The notes: generated from the letters alone by a model not told the origin. A DNA stretch of 64,000 nt from PLOWO2-12-38-17 sp963709355 (GCA_963709355.1 CAVPVY010000005.1:1178001-1242000); one strand, 5' to 3'; positions 43,971 through 53,547 are shown, counted from the stretch's first letter. A program made the numbers and translations.

Positions 43971-44918
43971 TCAACAAGTTAACATAATAAATTTTAAATA
44001 TGGTTCAGTGATATGTATACCAGCAACTGGGAAGTCTATACCCTGTGAGGAGACTTCTATAAGCTTGTATTTCTTTGAAGTAAAGTTAGCAACGTGCGCT
44101 AACAATTGGAATAATTTTGAAAAACTCATTTTCGCAAGATTCGTTGAAAAAACTAAAGCTCCACCCTCACGCAGAATATTGAGCCCATGCCCTATTAGTT
44201 CTGGAAAGTTCTTCTCAACTGTAAATACATTTGATTTGCTTGTGGAAAAACTTGGAGGATCAATAATAACTATGTCAAATTCCCGCCCTTTCTTTTGGAA
44301 TATCCTTAACCAATCCCATGCATTTCCAACGATAAATTCATGGATACTTACATCGAGTTGGTTTAATAAAAAATTATTCTTGCTCCATTCTATTGCTTTT
44401 TTGGATAAATCAATATTTACTGTCTTAACCGCTCCTCCAAGTCCAGCGTAAACTGAAAAAGAGGCTGTATAACAAAAGAGATTTAATACCTCTTTATTTT
44501 TTGCCAGATATTGTATTTTCTTCCTATTTTCTCTCTGGTCTAGAAATAGACCCGTCCCGCCACCCTCCTGAAATGAGACGTTGAATTTTATACCATTCTC
44601 AAGGACTGTAAAGTCTTTTGGGATTTCATGACCAATAATTAAATATGTTTTTACCTCTTTGCCCTTGAAGCGTATCTTTTCAGTAATGGTATCTGGAGCT
44701 AATATCTCTTTGATGGCTGTATAAATAGACTCTTTCTCTTTCTTTTCGAAAGGTTTGAAGTACTGTAAAAGGATGTTTTTATTATAAACGTCAATGGTAG
44801 CCTCTGGAAAATCATCGCCGTAGGAGTTTACTAAACGATAGACATTGGTAAATTTATGATTAATATATTTTTGCCTCAAGGCAAGTGATTTGGAAATAAT
44901 TTCGTAATAGTTATTCAT
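43971..44918 (-). CDS. RlmI-like rRNA cytosine-C5 methyltransferase
   Basis: A 315-residue protein. SAM motif VLNLFCYTASFSVYAGLGGA, IDLSKKAIEWSKNNF, and the IDPPSFSTSK motif of RlmI/RlmK-type enzymes; an N-terminal part corresponds to the RNA-binding region, without a clear PUA signature. It most likely methylates 23S rRNA. It is monocistronic. Confidence 0.75.
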   Translation of the reverse strand: MNNYYEIISKSLALRQKYINHKFTNVYRLVNSYGDDFPEATIDVYNKNILLQYFKPFEKKEKESIYTAIKEILAPDTITEKIRFKGKEVKTYLIIGHEIPKDFTVLENGIKFNVSFQEGGGTGLFLDQRENRKKIQYLAKNKEVLNLFCYTASFSVYAGLGGAVKTVNIDLSKKAIEWSKNNFLLNQLDVSIHEFIVGNAWDWLRIFQKKGREFDIVIIDPPSFSTSKSNVFTVEKNFPELIGHGLNILREGGALVFSTNLAKMSFSKLFQLLAHVANFTSKKYKLIEVSSQGIDFPVAGIHITEPYLKFIMLTC

Positions 44919-45076
44919 AATCTATTATAATTACATAAATTAATAACACAGTTTAGTTTCTATCATATTTTTGACTTTGAATATTGCCGATTATATGGCA
45001 TTGGTATTGAATGATTATAGACAATATATGTATTTAACGGATAGTTCAAAATAATAAATAATTATTAACATAGAAT

Positions 45077-45530
45077 GCAACCTTCCGCATCGACAGGGCT
45101 ATTGAATTACAGACTGGCCATACAAAGGCTTTTATTAACAAGGGAGAACTACTTGCGCAATTTCAACGATATGATGACGCAATAAAGGCATTAGATGTAG
45201 CGATTGACATTAATCCTAATATGTTTGAACCATGGTACAATAAAGGACTTGCACAGTACTTTTCCAACAAATACTATGGCTAAGTTAAGAGACTCGACAA
45301 CGTGCGTATACAAAGACCAGAATTCTATGAAATATTCAATATTAAAGGTATCGCATTAACGAAACTCTGTAAGTATGAAGATGCTGTAAAAGTCTTAAAA
45401 TTGCCTTTTGGTGAATCCCCTATTCTATAACGCATTATATAACTTGGTTTGTACTTATGCATCCATGAATAATAAAGAGCAATTTTTCAAAACAGCATTT
45501 CCAAGACTCATCCAGCTTAACGTCTTGTAA
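45077..45530 (+). pseudogene. Decayed TPR-repeat protein
   Basis: A frame with tetratricopeptide pattern (AIELQTGHTKAFINKGELLAQ, YDDAIKALDVAIDINPN) hits a stop at 45281-45283, resumes in the same frame (EIFNIKGIALTKLCKYEDAV), hits another at 45428-45430 and continues one frame over (ALYNLVCTYASMNNKEQFF) to 45530. No start codon is obvious. The remainder of 44919-45630 is empty of supported features. Confidence 0.6.
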
Positions 45531-45678
45531 AAAGCAAGAATATTACAAAAGCCACATTTCAAAGATTACGCTATCCATTACAAATAAACATTCATAAATT
45601 AACCTTCCTTTTGAAAATTCTGGCTGTATAATGTCAAAAAAACATTATAAACACTATTATCTCTTTAGGAGAAATGTA

Positions 45679-46998
45679 ATGACATATTCCATGATAAAAT
45701 GTTTAAACAAGAAAATGTCATATGTAACCTTAATAACCATTTTTGCTGGATTATATTTAATTATTGGATGCACTGCGCAAAAGAAAATACCAAATCAAAA
45801 CAAACAGAATGAACAAGTTGTATCTGTCAAAGAAAAAGGGATTACAGAAGAATCTTTAAATTGCATTACCTGCCATGAGCAACGAGGCATAACTCATGGT
45901 TGGATAGCAGATTGGCAGGGAAGCATGCATGCAAGAAAAGGCATAGGATGTGAGGTGTGTCACGTCGGCCATGCGGAGGAATCGGGATTAAAGGAAGCAA
46001 TGAAACTTGAATACCTTATTACAGATGAATGTAATTGTGATGACAAAAGGGTCAGACGACATGTTATTGCAGGGAAATGCGGTAAATGCCATATAAAACA
46101 GTACAACGAATTTATGAAGAGCCGCCACTCTATAAGCTGGAAAAGGATGCTTGCCAGCAGTCAGTACATGGCAATTACAAAGGATGTGCGAACAGAGAAA
46201 TGTGAACAATGTCACAATATTCAATTTAAATGTGACTCTTGTCATACACGCCATACATTTGATACATTTGAGGCAAAAACTCCTGAGGCATGCAGAACAT
46301 GCCACATGGGACCAGATAATCCACATTATGAAATATATATCTCATCAAAACACGGTGCTGTTTATACTGCAAGTCAATCAAATATATTAAGAGAATCTCA
46401 ATCTATTAGTTCCCTACGTTCTCCTGTTTGTGTAACATGTCATATGCCACTTGGAAATCATGATATTGGTTCTGGAATTGCTCACGGACCAGTAGGAAAT
46501 GCATTATCGTATATTGACAGAAACGGTCTAACAGTTAATGAAGTTGAATTATTGAAGAGACGCAATGACATGCTGACTGTATGCAATGAGTGTCATTCCC
46601 CCTATTTCGCTAAAAATACGCTGGTAACTGCTGACTCGATTCATGCGCAGGTTAACTCAATTGTAACAGAGGTAAAAATGGTTGTTTCAGGCATTGAAAA
46701 AAGCGGTCTTGTACACTCTTTTATAGATAAATTACAGAAAACCACACTCCCCTATCATGTCCTTATGCTCAAGAATTCACAAACGCAAGAGATTAAATCA
46801 AGGATAGAACGTTCATTTTACAAATTAATATGCGATGCCAGTGTTACATGGAAAGGCGCATATCACATGAACCCTAATTACACTAATTTACATGGATGGA
46901 CGGAACTTCAGAAGGACTTAAATGAAATAAAAGAAGAATCTGAAAAGCTGCGTGAGCGTGCAGAGATTAGAAGGAAATTGGAAACCAAATTGAGATGA
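45679..46998 (+). CDS. Octaheme cytochrome c, hydroxylamine-oxidoreductase-like, predicted lipoprotein
   Basis: A 439-residue protein from ATG 45679 (TTTAGGAGAAATGTA in front; an in-frame ATG at 45631 has none). The signal peptide ends in a lipobox, LYLIIGC, with Cys31 as lipidation site. Eight C-x-x-C-H haem motifs lie at about residues 62, 89, 132, 173, 183, 203, 249 and 300. Segments such as CRTCHMGPDNPHYEIYISSKHG and the C-terminal AYHMNPNYTNLHGW match the HAO-like octaheme family central to anammox nitrogen redox chemistry. Whether the substrate is hydroxylamine, nitrite or another compound cannot be read from sequence. Confidence 0.85.
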   Translation: MTYSMIKCLNKKMSYVTLITIFAGLYLIIGCTAQKKIPNQNKQNEQVVSVKEKGITEESLNCITCHEQRGITHGWIADWQGSMHARKGIGCEVCHVGHAEESGLKEAMKLEYLITDECNCDDKRVRRHVIAGKCGKCHIKQYNEFMKSRHSISWKRMLASSQYMAITKDVRTEKCEQCHNIQFKCDSCHTRHTFDTFEAKTPEACRTCHMGPDNPHYEIYISSKHGAVYTASQSNILRESQSISSLRSPVCVTCHMPLGNHDIGSGIAHGPVGNALSYIDRNGLTVNEVELLKRRNDMLTVCNECHSPYFAKNTLVTADSIHAQVNSIVTEVKMVVSGIEKSGLVHSFIDKLQKTTLPYHVLMLKNSQTQEIKSRIERSFYKLICDASVTWKGAYHMNPNYTNLHGWTELQKDLNEIKEESEKLRERAEIRRKLETKLR

Positions 46999-47015
46999 TT
47001 TATACTACCTAAAAA

Positions 47016-47099
47016 TGCCGAAGCAGGGACTTGAACCCTGACCCCGTTACCGGGACTAGACCCTGAATCTAGCGCGTCTGCCAATTCCGCCACTTCGGC
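47016..47099 (-). tRNA. tRNA-Leu (anticodon CAG)
   Basis: 84 nt, read on the minus strand: acceptor stem GCCGAAG with CTTCGGC and discriminator A, anticodon stem-loop CTAGA-TTCAGGG-TCTAG giving CAG, a long variable arm with CCCG/CGGG as in class II tRNAs, and the T-loop GGTTCAAGTCC. CCA is not encoded. Confidence 0.95.
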
Positions 47100-47283
47100 T
47101 ACTACGAAATTTTAAAGAAATTAGATATTCAAGTCAATTGAATTCATTACTCTGTTACAAATGTGTTAAGATGAGATTTTATGGTCAGTCGCAGTGCAAT
47201 GGCATATCATCATAATCAGCATTTTCTTCGGCATAAAGCCCGCTACTTTTTGTTGTCAGCCCCATCGGCTTTTTAGGCTTTAT

Positions 47284-47836
47284 TTATATTAGATTGTAAT
47301 CCTCTCCGCCCCTGAATCCCTTCACACAAAGTTTTAACGCCTTTCTGGCTTCTTTGTCTACGAACGAAAAGATACGATGAATAGAATCGTGAGAACAAAA
47401 ACGAACATGTCCTGCCACCTTAATAACCTCAAATCCCAGTGTATCATGTAACTCGTAAAACTTACGATAGAGACAGGCATTCTTTAATATACGATTCGTT
47501 CCTTTACTACAAAATCCGTTCATTTCCAATTGAGATCTTCTTCGCTGTAGTCCTGTCACACACTGAGAATCGGAATATACATCCAGTGTTCCGAACTTTG
47601 AACCTGAGAATTCTTTTTGGAAATCTTCAAGAGCCCACAAAAGGGTTTGAACTTCAAGTTTTGTTGATGAGGTGACTTCAAATCTTCGTAGTCTTATCTG
47701 CTTCAACGAATTCAGACCGAATAATTCTTCCAGGTGGTATTTCCAGAAATGAAGAAGGTATGACAAGATACGCTCCAAATCCAAGCTTTAGCCTGGGATT
47801 TAAACTCACATCGGTAAAAAGGGCATAACGGTTCAC
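47284..47836 (-). pseudogene. RNase H-fold protein, frameshifted
   Basis: From GTG 47836 one frame reads RYALFTDVSLNPRLKLGFGAYLV, with the first catalytic Asp. About 45 codons later it ends. The next frame carries on with RRFEVTSSTKLEVQTLLWAL (catalytic Glu), LDVYSDSQCVTGLQRR (second Asp) and FSFVDKEARKAL. One single-base shift near 47690-47700 joins the two into one RNase H-like protein of about 180 residues. The longest single frame lacks the first Asp. Confidence 0.6.
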
Positions 47837-48087
47837 GATCGTTCTTTGATAATTATCCTATATTCGATTAGAGAGCTTATACTATGCATGGAAAGAGATT
47901 TTTAAAGGGAACTGTATAAATTATGGTTTCCAACGATTTAAATAAAAGGCTTCGTGTAACACAGCCAGTTTTCTTGATTTGTTATGTTATTTTATCATTA
48001 TTCTTTAATTGACATCATGTTATCGTATGCTATAGAGGATGTCAATTTTAAATCAAAAGCATTATGTTGAAAACTTGGTGATATTTC

Positions 48088-48212
48088 GTAACAGTCCACC
48101 ACAAGGTGCGTAGAGAGCATGGAGAAATAAGAGTAAGGGGGTATTGTTTTGGGTTTTATTTCTTTTATCTTATCATACCCTCTGCAAATTTTGCGGTGTG
48201 CTGAACTGTTAC
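48088..48212. repeat. 125-bp unit with terminal inverted repeats
   Basis: GTAACAGTCCACCACA at the left and TGTGCTGAACTGTTAC at the right are inverted, 14 of 16 positions alike. Inside, GGGTAT and ATACCC can also pair, so the whole can fold. It could be a MITE-like element or an RNA hairpin. Confidence 0.35.
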
Positions 48213-48565
48213 ATAACTTCCTTAGTGGACTCGAGGCAAATATTTAATTTTTTAGTTTTTTTTTGAAGATATCATTTGTGTTGTATAACCACAGCTAAAT
48301 TGTCCCTTTCGAATTGAGTAGATAAAGGAATTTTACATTATCGTACTGCCTGTAAAGATTCGAACTAATTTGATATTTGAAATAAGAAATCTATAAGTAG
48401 CTGAAATTTAAAGTGTTATATTTATATTCATAGTAAATTGCGAAAAGTTATACAAAAAATACTATATTTACATTCGTAATAAATGCTTCATACTTCGTAT
48501 TTTTAGTTTTGATGAATATTGATAAAAATCATAAGAAAACAAACTATTTTTAAGTTTACCCATTT

Positions 48566-48595
48566 TTAACATTGACAATCTGTTACGTTTATAAT
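48566..48595 (+). promoter_or_regulatory. Candidate promoter of smpB
   Basis: TTAACA (48566-48571), 18 bp, TATAAT (48590-48595), 17 bp before the smpB start. A TTGACA at 48572 has poor spacing to any -10 box. Confidence 0.45.
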
Positions 48596-48612
48596 ATTTT
48601 ATTAAAAAAGTT

Positions 48613-49050
48613 ATGGAAATAATCGCAAAGAACAGAAAGGCGTTCTTTCAATATGAGATATTAGATAGATATGAAGCAGGCTTAGTTCTTACGGGAACCG
48701 AAGTTAAGTCAATTAGAAATAAAGACGTAAGCATCAATGAAAGTTTTGCACATATTGATAATTCTGAAGTTTATTTATACGAAATGCACATAGGACAGTA
48801 CAAACACGGGCATGAGCAAAACCATGAGCCGAAAAGAGTTAGAAAATTATTGTTACATAAAAAGGAAATAAATAAGATAGTCGGGAAGGTCAATCAAAAG
48901 GGACTTACTTTAATACCGCTGTCATTATATTTTAAAAACGGTTACGTAAAAGTTGAACTTGCGCTTGCCAGAGGTAAGACCCTTGTGGATAAGCGCGAAG
49001 ATATTAAAAAACGTACGGTTGAAAGGGAAATACGACGTGTAATGAAGTAA
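48613..49050 (+). CDS. smpB: SsrA-binding protein SmpB
   Basis: A 145-residue protein: IAKNRKAFFQYEILDRYEAGLVLTGTEVKSIRN, HEPKRVRKLLLHKKEI, KGLTLIPLSLYFKNGYVKVELALARGK and the basic tail DKREDIKKRTVEREIRR. It carries tmRNA to stalled ribosomes. tmRNA itself is not in the window. Confidence 0.96.
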   Translation: MEIIAKNRKAFFQYEILDRYEAGLVLTGTEVKSIRNKDVSINESFAHIDNSEVYLYEMHIGQYKHGHEQNHEPKRVRKLLLHKKEINKIVGKVNQKGLTLIPLSLYFKNGYVKVELALARGKTLVDKREDIKKRTVEREIRRVMK

Positions 49051-49375
49051 TTATAAATATTTATAAATATAAGATATTAGGTAGCTCTATCTGCATACAG
49101 GAATCTGCGTATTATAATCATAAATGCTAAATGATAAACTTCAAATAACAAATAAATCTGATAATAGAAATTCAAAGATGAATAAATAGGTTTGTTATTC
49201 TGGATTGAAAATTGGTATTTGTGATTTGATCAATGAGTTTTGGGTTTAAAGGTAGACATAGATGCATGATATGTAAGACAGAATGTTTTCATTCTCTATT
49301 TAAACAGATAATTTCTATTTGAATAAATACTTTACCTTGCGCTATAAATAAAATAATAATGAAAGTGTCTTAAAC
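49051..49375. other. Intergenic, nothing recognised
   Basis: 325 AT-rich bases between smpB and the receiver-domain gene, with no ORF, hairpin or promoter I would support. Confidence 0.5.
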
Positions 49376-49795
49376 ATGCCTTCAGCAAGGATATTGATTA
49401 TAGAGGATGAACGACAAACAGTTGATACATTGAGAGATTTATTCGAACATTATGGTTATGAGACTGAAGTCGCGCTTAACAAGTATGTAGCCTTATCCAT
49501 ACTCCAGGAAAGAAATATGGATATTGTAATTTTGAGTATAAAGGTTCAGGAAATTCCAGGCATAGAAATACTAAACGATATAAGGAAAATTTATCCGGGT
49601 TTACCTGTAATAATGATTAGCAACCAGAAATCAAAACGTATCGAATCTTCCTGCATAAAAGCAGGCGTGAATAAATATATTTTAAAACCAATTGATAATA
49701 AGATAATTTTACAAACAATTAATCATGTAATAGAAGCCAGATTGGCAGCAATGGTACCAAAGAAATCAAGGTCCCCTTCCAGAAATAAGAAATAG
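49376..49795 (+). CDS. Stand-alone receiver domain lacking the phospho-acceptor Asp
   Basis: A 139-residue CheY-like protein. It keeps the acidic pocket (IEDE), the Ser/Thr switch (VIMISNQ) and the Lys (YILKPID), but the acceptor position reads DIVILSIKV, with Ser where Asp is expected in D-L-V-L-L-D. It should not be phosphorylated in the usual way. A basic tail (KKSRSPSRNKK) follows and no output domain is present. It lies 25 bp before the carboxypeptidase gene. Confidence 0.85.
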   Translation: MPSARILIIEDERQTVDTLRDLFEHYGYETEVALNKYVALSILQERNMDIVILSIKVQEIPGIEILNDIRKIYPGLPVIMISNQKSKRIESSCIKAGVNKYILKPIDNKIILQTINHVIEARLAAMVPKKSRSPSRNKK

Positions 49796-49820
49796 ATACT
49801 TCCTGAATTTTACAATACAA

Positions 49821-51314
49821 ATGTTCCATCCAAACGTTTTATCAAAAATAAATTTTAAAACATTTACATGCGTTTTAATATTTTCTGCTGGTCTTTCATG
49901 TAAATTTATAGAGGCATCTTCTGATAAACCCTGTAATTTAAGTGCGCATATTCATGCTTTGTTAAAAAGCCATTCCATAAAGAATGCTCGTTATGGTATA
50001 AGCATTGTCTCTATTAGCAAAAACAAATCTGTTTTCATGTATAAAGAAGACGACCTGTTGCGTGTTGCATCAAATATGAAACTTATAACAACTTCGGCTG
50101 CGCTTGATTTTCTTGGATTTGACTTCAAATATAAAACAAAAATAAAAGCAAGAGGTATAATTGAACCATCCGGTGTACTTAAAGGAGACCTTGTTATTGT
50201 TGGTAGCGGAGACCCTAATATTTCTGGTAGATTTTTTAATGGTAATATAACAGCTATCTTCCAAAACTGGGCGTTTACAATTAAAGATAGAGGTATTCAT
50301 ACCATTACAGGCGATATTGTTGCGGACGACAGGGTTTTTGATCGTATCTACACAAACCCAAACTGGCCTTTTGACCAGTCTTCAAAATGGTATTGTGCGC
50401 AGGTAAGCGGTATATCTTTTAATGATAACTGCGTTGATATTACAATCCTTCCTGATAATAAAAATGGCAAGACTGTTAAATTATTAATAGAGCCTTACAC
50501 ATCGTTCTTTACAATTTTTAACAAATGTGTTTACACTATCAATAAAAAAGAACATGGCTATTCTATCCACAGGGAGCTGGGAACAAATAGAATATTTATT
50601 AATGGTAAATTTTGGGTAAATAGAAAATCAGAAAAAAACTGGGTGAATATAAACAATCCGTCGCTTTACTTTGCAACAGTTTTCAAGGAAACACTTGAAG
50701 CGTCTGGAGTTAATATATACGGTAACGTTAGATTGATTGATGAAAATGACTCTGAAGATGATAATTGTGAAACAATAGCAGAAAGCACTTCTACTATGGA
50801 ACAAACAGTTATTGTGACAAATAAAAACAGTCAAAATTTTTATGCAGAACAAATACTTAAGACACTTGGGTATCATATAAAAGGTTATGGAAGTTCTAAT
50901 ACAGGAATAGAGGTTTTACACGATTTCTTAAATAAACTTGGTTTTAATCCTGACGAATTCATAATTGAAGATGGCTGCGGCCTATCAAAGGGTAATAAAC
51001 TCTCACCCAGAATACTTACAACACTACTTGCATATATGTACAGACATCCTTGTGGAAAGGTATTATATGATTCTTTACCAAGTTCTGGTGTAGATGGCGG
51101 ACTTAGGAATAGGATAAAGTCTCCACAATACGAAAATAGAATACATGCAAAGACAGGATTTATTGCAAAAACATCAGCACTCTCTGGTTATATAGATATG
51201 CCTGATAGAGAGATGCTTGCCTTCTCAATATTAATTAATGACTACAATAATCTTAAAGATGTTTTAAAAATTCAAGAGGATATTTGTAAGACAATTGTGG
51301 ACTGTTATAATTAA
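49821..51314 (+). CDS. dacB: D-alanyl-D-alanine carboxypeptidase/endopeptidase (PBP4, DacB)
   Basis: A 497-residue class C penicillin-binding protein with an N-terminal signal segment. The motifs are S-x-x-K in SNMKLITT, the PBP4-typical VSGISFNDNCVDI, S-x-N-class Ser in the SKGNKL segment, and K-T-G in HAKTGFIAKTSALSGY. It trims or cuts peptidoglycan cross-links in the periplasm, which supports a peptidoglycan cell wall in this planctomycete. Confidence 0.9.
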   Translation: MFHPNVLSKINFKTFTCVLIFSAGLSCKFIEASSDKPCNLSAHIHALLKSHSIKNARYGISIVSISKNKSVFMYKEDDLLRVASNMKLITTSAALDFLGFDFKYKTKIKARGIIEPSGVLKGDLVIVGSGDPNISGRFFNGNITAIFQNWAFTIKDRGIHTITGDIVADDRVFDRIYTNPNWPFDQSSKWYCAQVSGISFNDNCVDITILPDNKNGKTVKLLIEPYTSFFTIFNKCVYTINKKEHGYSIHRELGTNRIFINGKFWVNRKSEKNWVNINNPSLYFATVFKETLEASGVNIYGNVRLIDENDSEDDNCETIAESTSTMEQTVIVTNKNSQNFYAEQILKTLGYHIKGYGSSNTGIEVLHDFLNKLGFNPDEFIIEDGCGLSKGNKLSPRILTTLLAYMYRHPCGKVLYDSLPSSGVDGGLRNRIKSPQYENRIHAKTGFIAKTSALSGYIDMPDREMLAFSILINDYNNLKDVLKIQEDICKTIVDCYN

Positions 51315-51332
51315 ATATTAAGGAATTATATT

Positions 51333-51533
51333 TTGCAGTTATCTAAAGAAAAGAAATGGTTATACTTTAACAAGAAGGGTTGGGAGTGTATTAACAACAA
51401 GATTATACATATTTTTAACCTCGCATTTATTGGAGGAATATTGTCTTACATCACTTATTTAATATATCCAAAAAGTCCAATTCCAAAAGTGTACTTTTTA
51501 GTCAGCCCTAGCAATGTTTGTAATGTAAAATAA
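51333..51533 (+). CDS. Possible 66-residue membrane protein
   Basis: TTG start with AAGGAATTATA before it; one hydrophobic helix (FNLAFIGGILSYITYLIY) after a basic, aromatic N-terminus. No homologue is recognised. It may be coupled to dacB, whose stop is 18 bp upstream. Confidence 0.3.
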   Translation: MQLSKEKKWLYFNKKGWECINNKIIHIFNLAFIGGILSYITYLIYPKSPIPKVYFLVSPSNVCNVK

Positions 51534-51572
51534 TTATTATAGGCGTGATTATAATTTGTTGACCTTAAACAT

Positions 51573-52190
51573 ATGAATGAACGTGTAAAAAAAGTTTATT
51601 CTTTTTATGCCCATACTTATGACTCTTTATTTGGGAAGATTCTTGAACATGGAAGATTTGTTGCCTTCAATATGATGAATGTTAAGCCTAACGAAAGAAT
51701 CCTGGAAGTTGGTGTTGGAACTGGACTGTCTCTGCCTTTATATCCCAAAGAGGCGGATATAACAGGAATAGACATAAGTCAGGAGATGCTCGATAAGGCA
51801 GAGGCTAAAAAACAGTATTATGGTTTATCAAATATCAATTTGTATAATATGGACGCATCGTCAATGAACTTTGATGATAACGTATTTGATAAAGTAATTG
51901 CCTCTCATGTAATTACAGTGGTAACAGACCCATTACGAACCCTAAATGAAATAAAGAGGGTTTGTAAAAAAGATGGAGAGATTTATATTTTAAATTATGT
52001 GGGCAGCAACAATAAGATGATTTCAACTATAGAAAAACTACTTTCTCCGTTAAGAGACAGGCTTGGTCTTGGAAAACATTTTGATTTGGACGCCCTATTG
52101 AATAATGCACGTCTTTCAATTGAGTGTGAATACCGAGTAAATATTCTGAAGATGTGCAGACTTGTGAAATGTAAAAATGTTTGCGAATAA
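51573..52190 (+). CDS. Class I methyltransferase, PmtA/UbiE-like
   Basis: A 205-residue protein: YDSLFGKILEHGR, SAM motif ILEVGVGTGLSLPLYP, GIDISQEMLDKAEAK, and DPLRTLNEIKRVCKKDGEIYILN. This arrangement is typical of phosphatidylethanolamine N-methyltransferases of the PmtA type, although small-molecule methyltransferases look alike. If PmtA, it would form phosphatidylcholine head groups, which are found on ladderane lipids. Confidence 0.6.
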   Translation: MNERVKKVYSFYAHTYDSLFGKILEHGRFVAFNMMNVKPNERILEVGVGTGLSLPLYPKEADITGIDISQEMLDKAEAKKQYYGLSNINLYNMDASSMNFDDNVFDKVIASHVITVVTDPLRTLNEIKRVCKKDGEIYILNYVGSNNKMISTIEKLLSPLRDRLGLGKHFDLDALLNNARLSIECEYRVNILKMCRLVKCKNVCE

Positions 52191-52207
52191 CATAACCAAC
52201 ATAAAAA

Positions 52208-53515
52208 TTACTGTCTTTGGCGTCCAACACATAAGTAATTAAAACCAATTTCTTTCATTTTCTTCGGTTCATAAATGTTCCTACCATCAATCACATTGGG
52301 GTATTTTAGTAGTTTTTTTACTTTTTTGAGGTCAAGGTCTCTGAACTCATTCCATTCAGTTACTATAACCAGTGCATCGCATCCTTTAAGAGTAGAATAT
52401 GGGTCTTTACAATATACTACATTCTTAAAAATCCTTTTAGCATTCTCCTGCGCCTCAGGGTCAAATGCCCTTATTTTTGCCCCAAGTTCTTGTAATTGAT
52501 GAATGATTGTTATAGATGGTGCTTCTCTAATATCGTCTGTCTTTGGTTTAAATGCAAGTCCCCAGATAGCAACACATCTACCGTTTAGTTTAGGCACTAA
52601 TTTTCTAATCTTAAGAAGCAGAGACTTTTTTTGCTGTTCATTTACCTCATCCACTGCCTTTGTTATTCTTGGTTCTATACCATTCGATTCCAAGATTTGA
52701 ATAAGTGCTTTAACATCTTTTGGAAAACATGATCCGCCATATCCAATCCCCGCTTGCAGGAATCTGGGTCCTATTCTATTATCTAAACCAATACCCATTG
52801 CAATAGTTTTGATGTCCCCCCCTACTTTTTCACATAATTGCGCTATTTCATTCATAAAGGAAATTCTTGTTGCAAGCATGGCATTACTGGCGTATTTAAT
52901 CAATTCTGCGCTTCGAATGTCTGTAAAAATAATCGGCTTGTCCGTCCTGGAGATACCGCTATAGATAGATGTCATAATATATTTAGGCTTTTCGCTGTTA
53001 ACGCCAATTATAATTCTATCAGGGTTTGTAAAATCTTTAATTGCCTCACCCTCTCTCATAAATTCAGGATTGGATACCAAGTCAAACTTATATGGCTTAT
53101 TTTGAAATGATTTTATTATCTTACCAATTTTATCGAGGGTGCCAACAGGTGCAGTACTCTTATTAACAATGACTTTATATCCGTTCATGTAACTACCAAT
53201 GTTTTCTGCCACAATTGTAATAGCAGAGAGATCTGCATAATTATTACTATCAGACGGGGTACCTACAGCTATAAAAACCACTCCAGAGTTTTGGACACCT
53301 TCTTTTATATTTGTTGTGAAGGTAATTCTTCTTTCCCTTGCATTCCTCTCAAGCATGTCTTTGAGTCCAGGTTCATATATTGGTATAACGCCCTTTTTAA
53401 GGCTGTTTATCTTATTCTTATCAACATCAACACATATTACGTCATTACCCATGTCTGCCAGACATGTACCAGCAACAAGACCTACATAGCCGCAACCAAT
53501 ACAACAAACTTTCAA
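52208..53515 (-). CDS. ugd: UDP-glucose 6-dehydrogenase
   Basis: A 435-residue NAD enzyme: GCGYVGLVAGTCLADMGNDV at the start, STAPVGT, NPEFMREGEAIKDF, the catalytic Cys in GIGYGGSCFPKDVKAL, and GLAFKPKTDDIREAPS. It makes UDP-glucuronate for polysaccharides or surface sugars. It converges on the methyltransferase gene. Confidence 0.95.
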   Translation of the reverse strand: MKVCCIGCGYVGLVAGTCLADMGNDVICVDVDKNKINSLKKGVIPIYEPGLKDMLERNARERRITFTTNIKEGVQNSGVVFIAVGTPSDSNNYADLSAITIVAENIGSYMNGYKVIVNKSTAPVGTLDKIGKIIKSFQNKPYKFDLVSNPEFMREGEAIKDFTNPDRIIIGVNSEKPKYIMTSIYSGISRTDKPIIFTDIRSAELIKYASNAMLATRISFMNEIAQLCEKVGGDIKTIAMGIGLDNRIGPRFLQAGIGYGGSCFPKDVKALIQILESNGIEPRITKAVDEVNEQQKKSLLLKIRKLVPKLNGRCVAIWGLAFKPKTDDIREAPSITIIHQLQELGAKIRAFDPEAQENAKRIFKNVVYCKDPYSTLKGCDALVIVTEWNEFRDLDLKKVKKLLKYPNVIDGRNIYEPKKMKEIGFNYLCVGRQRQ

Positions 53516-53547
53516 TTACGTCTCCCTTAGTTAGGATTAAAATGAAA

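Larger units (their letters stand above)
47837..48612. other. Long intergenic stretch with one hairpin element
   Basis: 776 bp without a convincing gene on either strand. It holds the inverted-repeat unit at 48088-48212 and the smpB promoter. I looked for tmRNA because smpB follows, but found no tRNA-like ends. Confidence 0.5.

Noticed and set aside
47837..48612. tmRNA (ssrA) next to smpB
   Set aside because: No tRNA-Ala-like acceptor ends, no GGTTC T-loop and no tag ORF were found on either strand.
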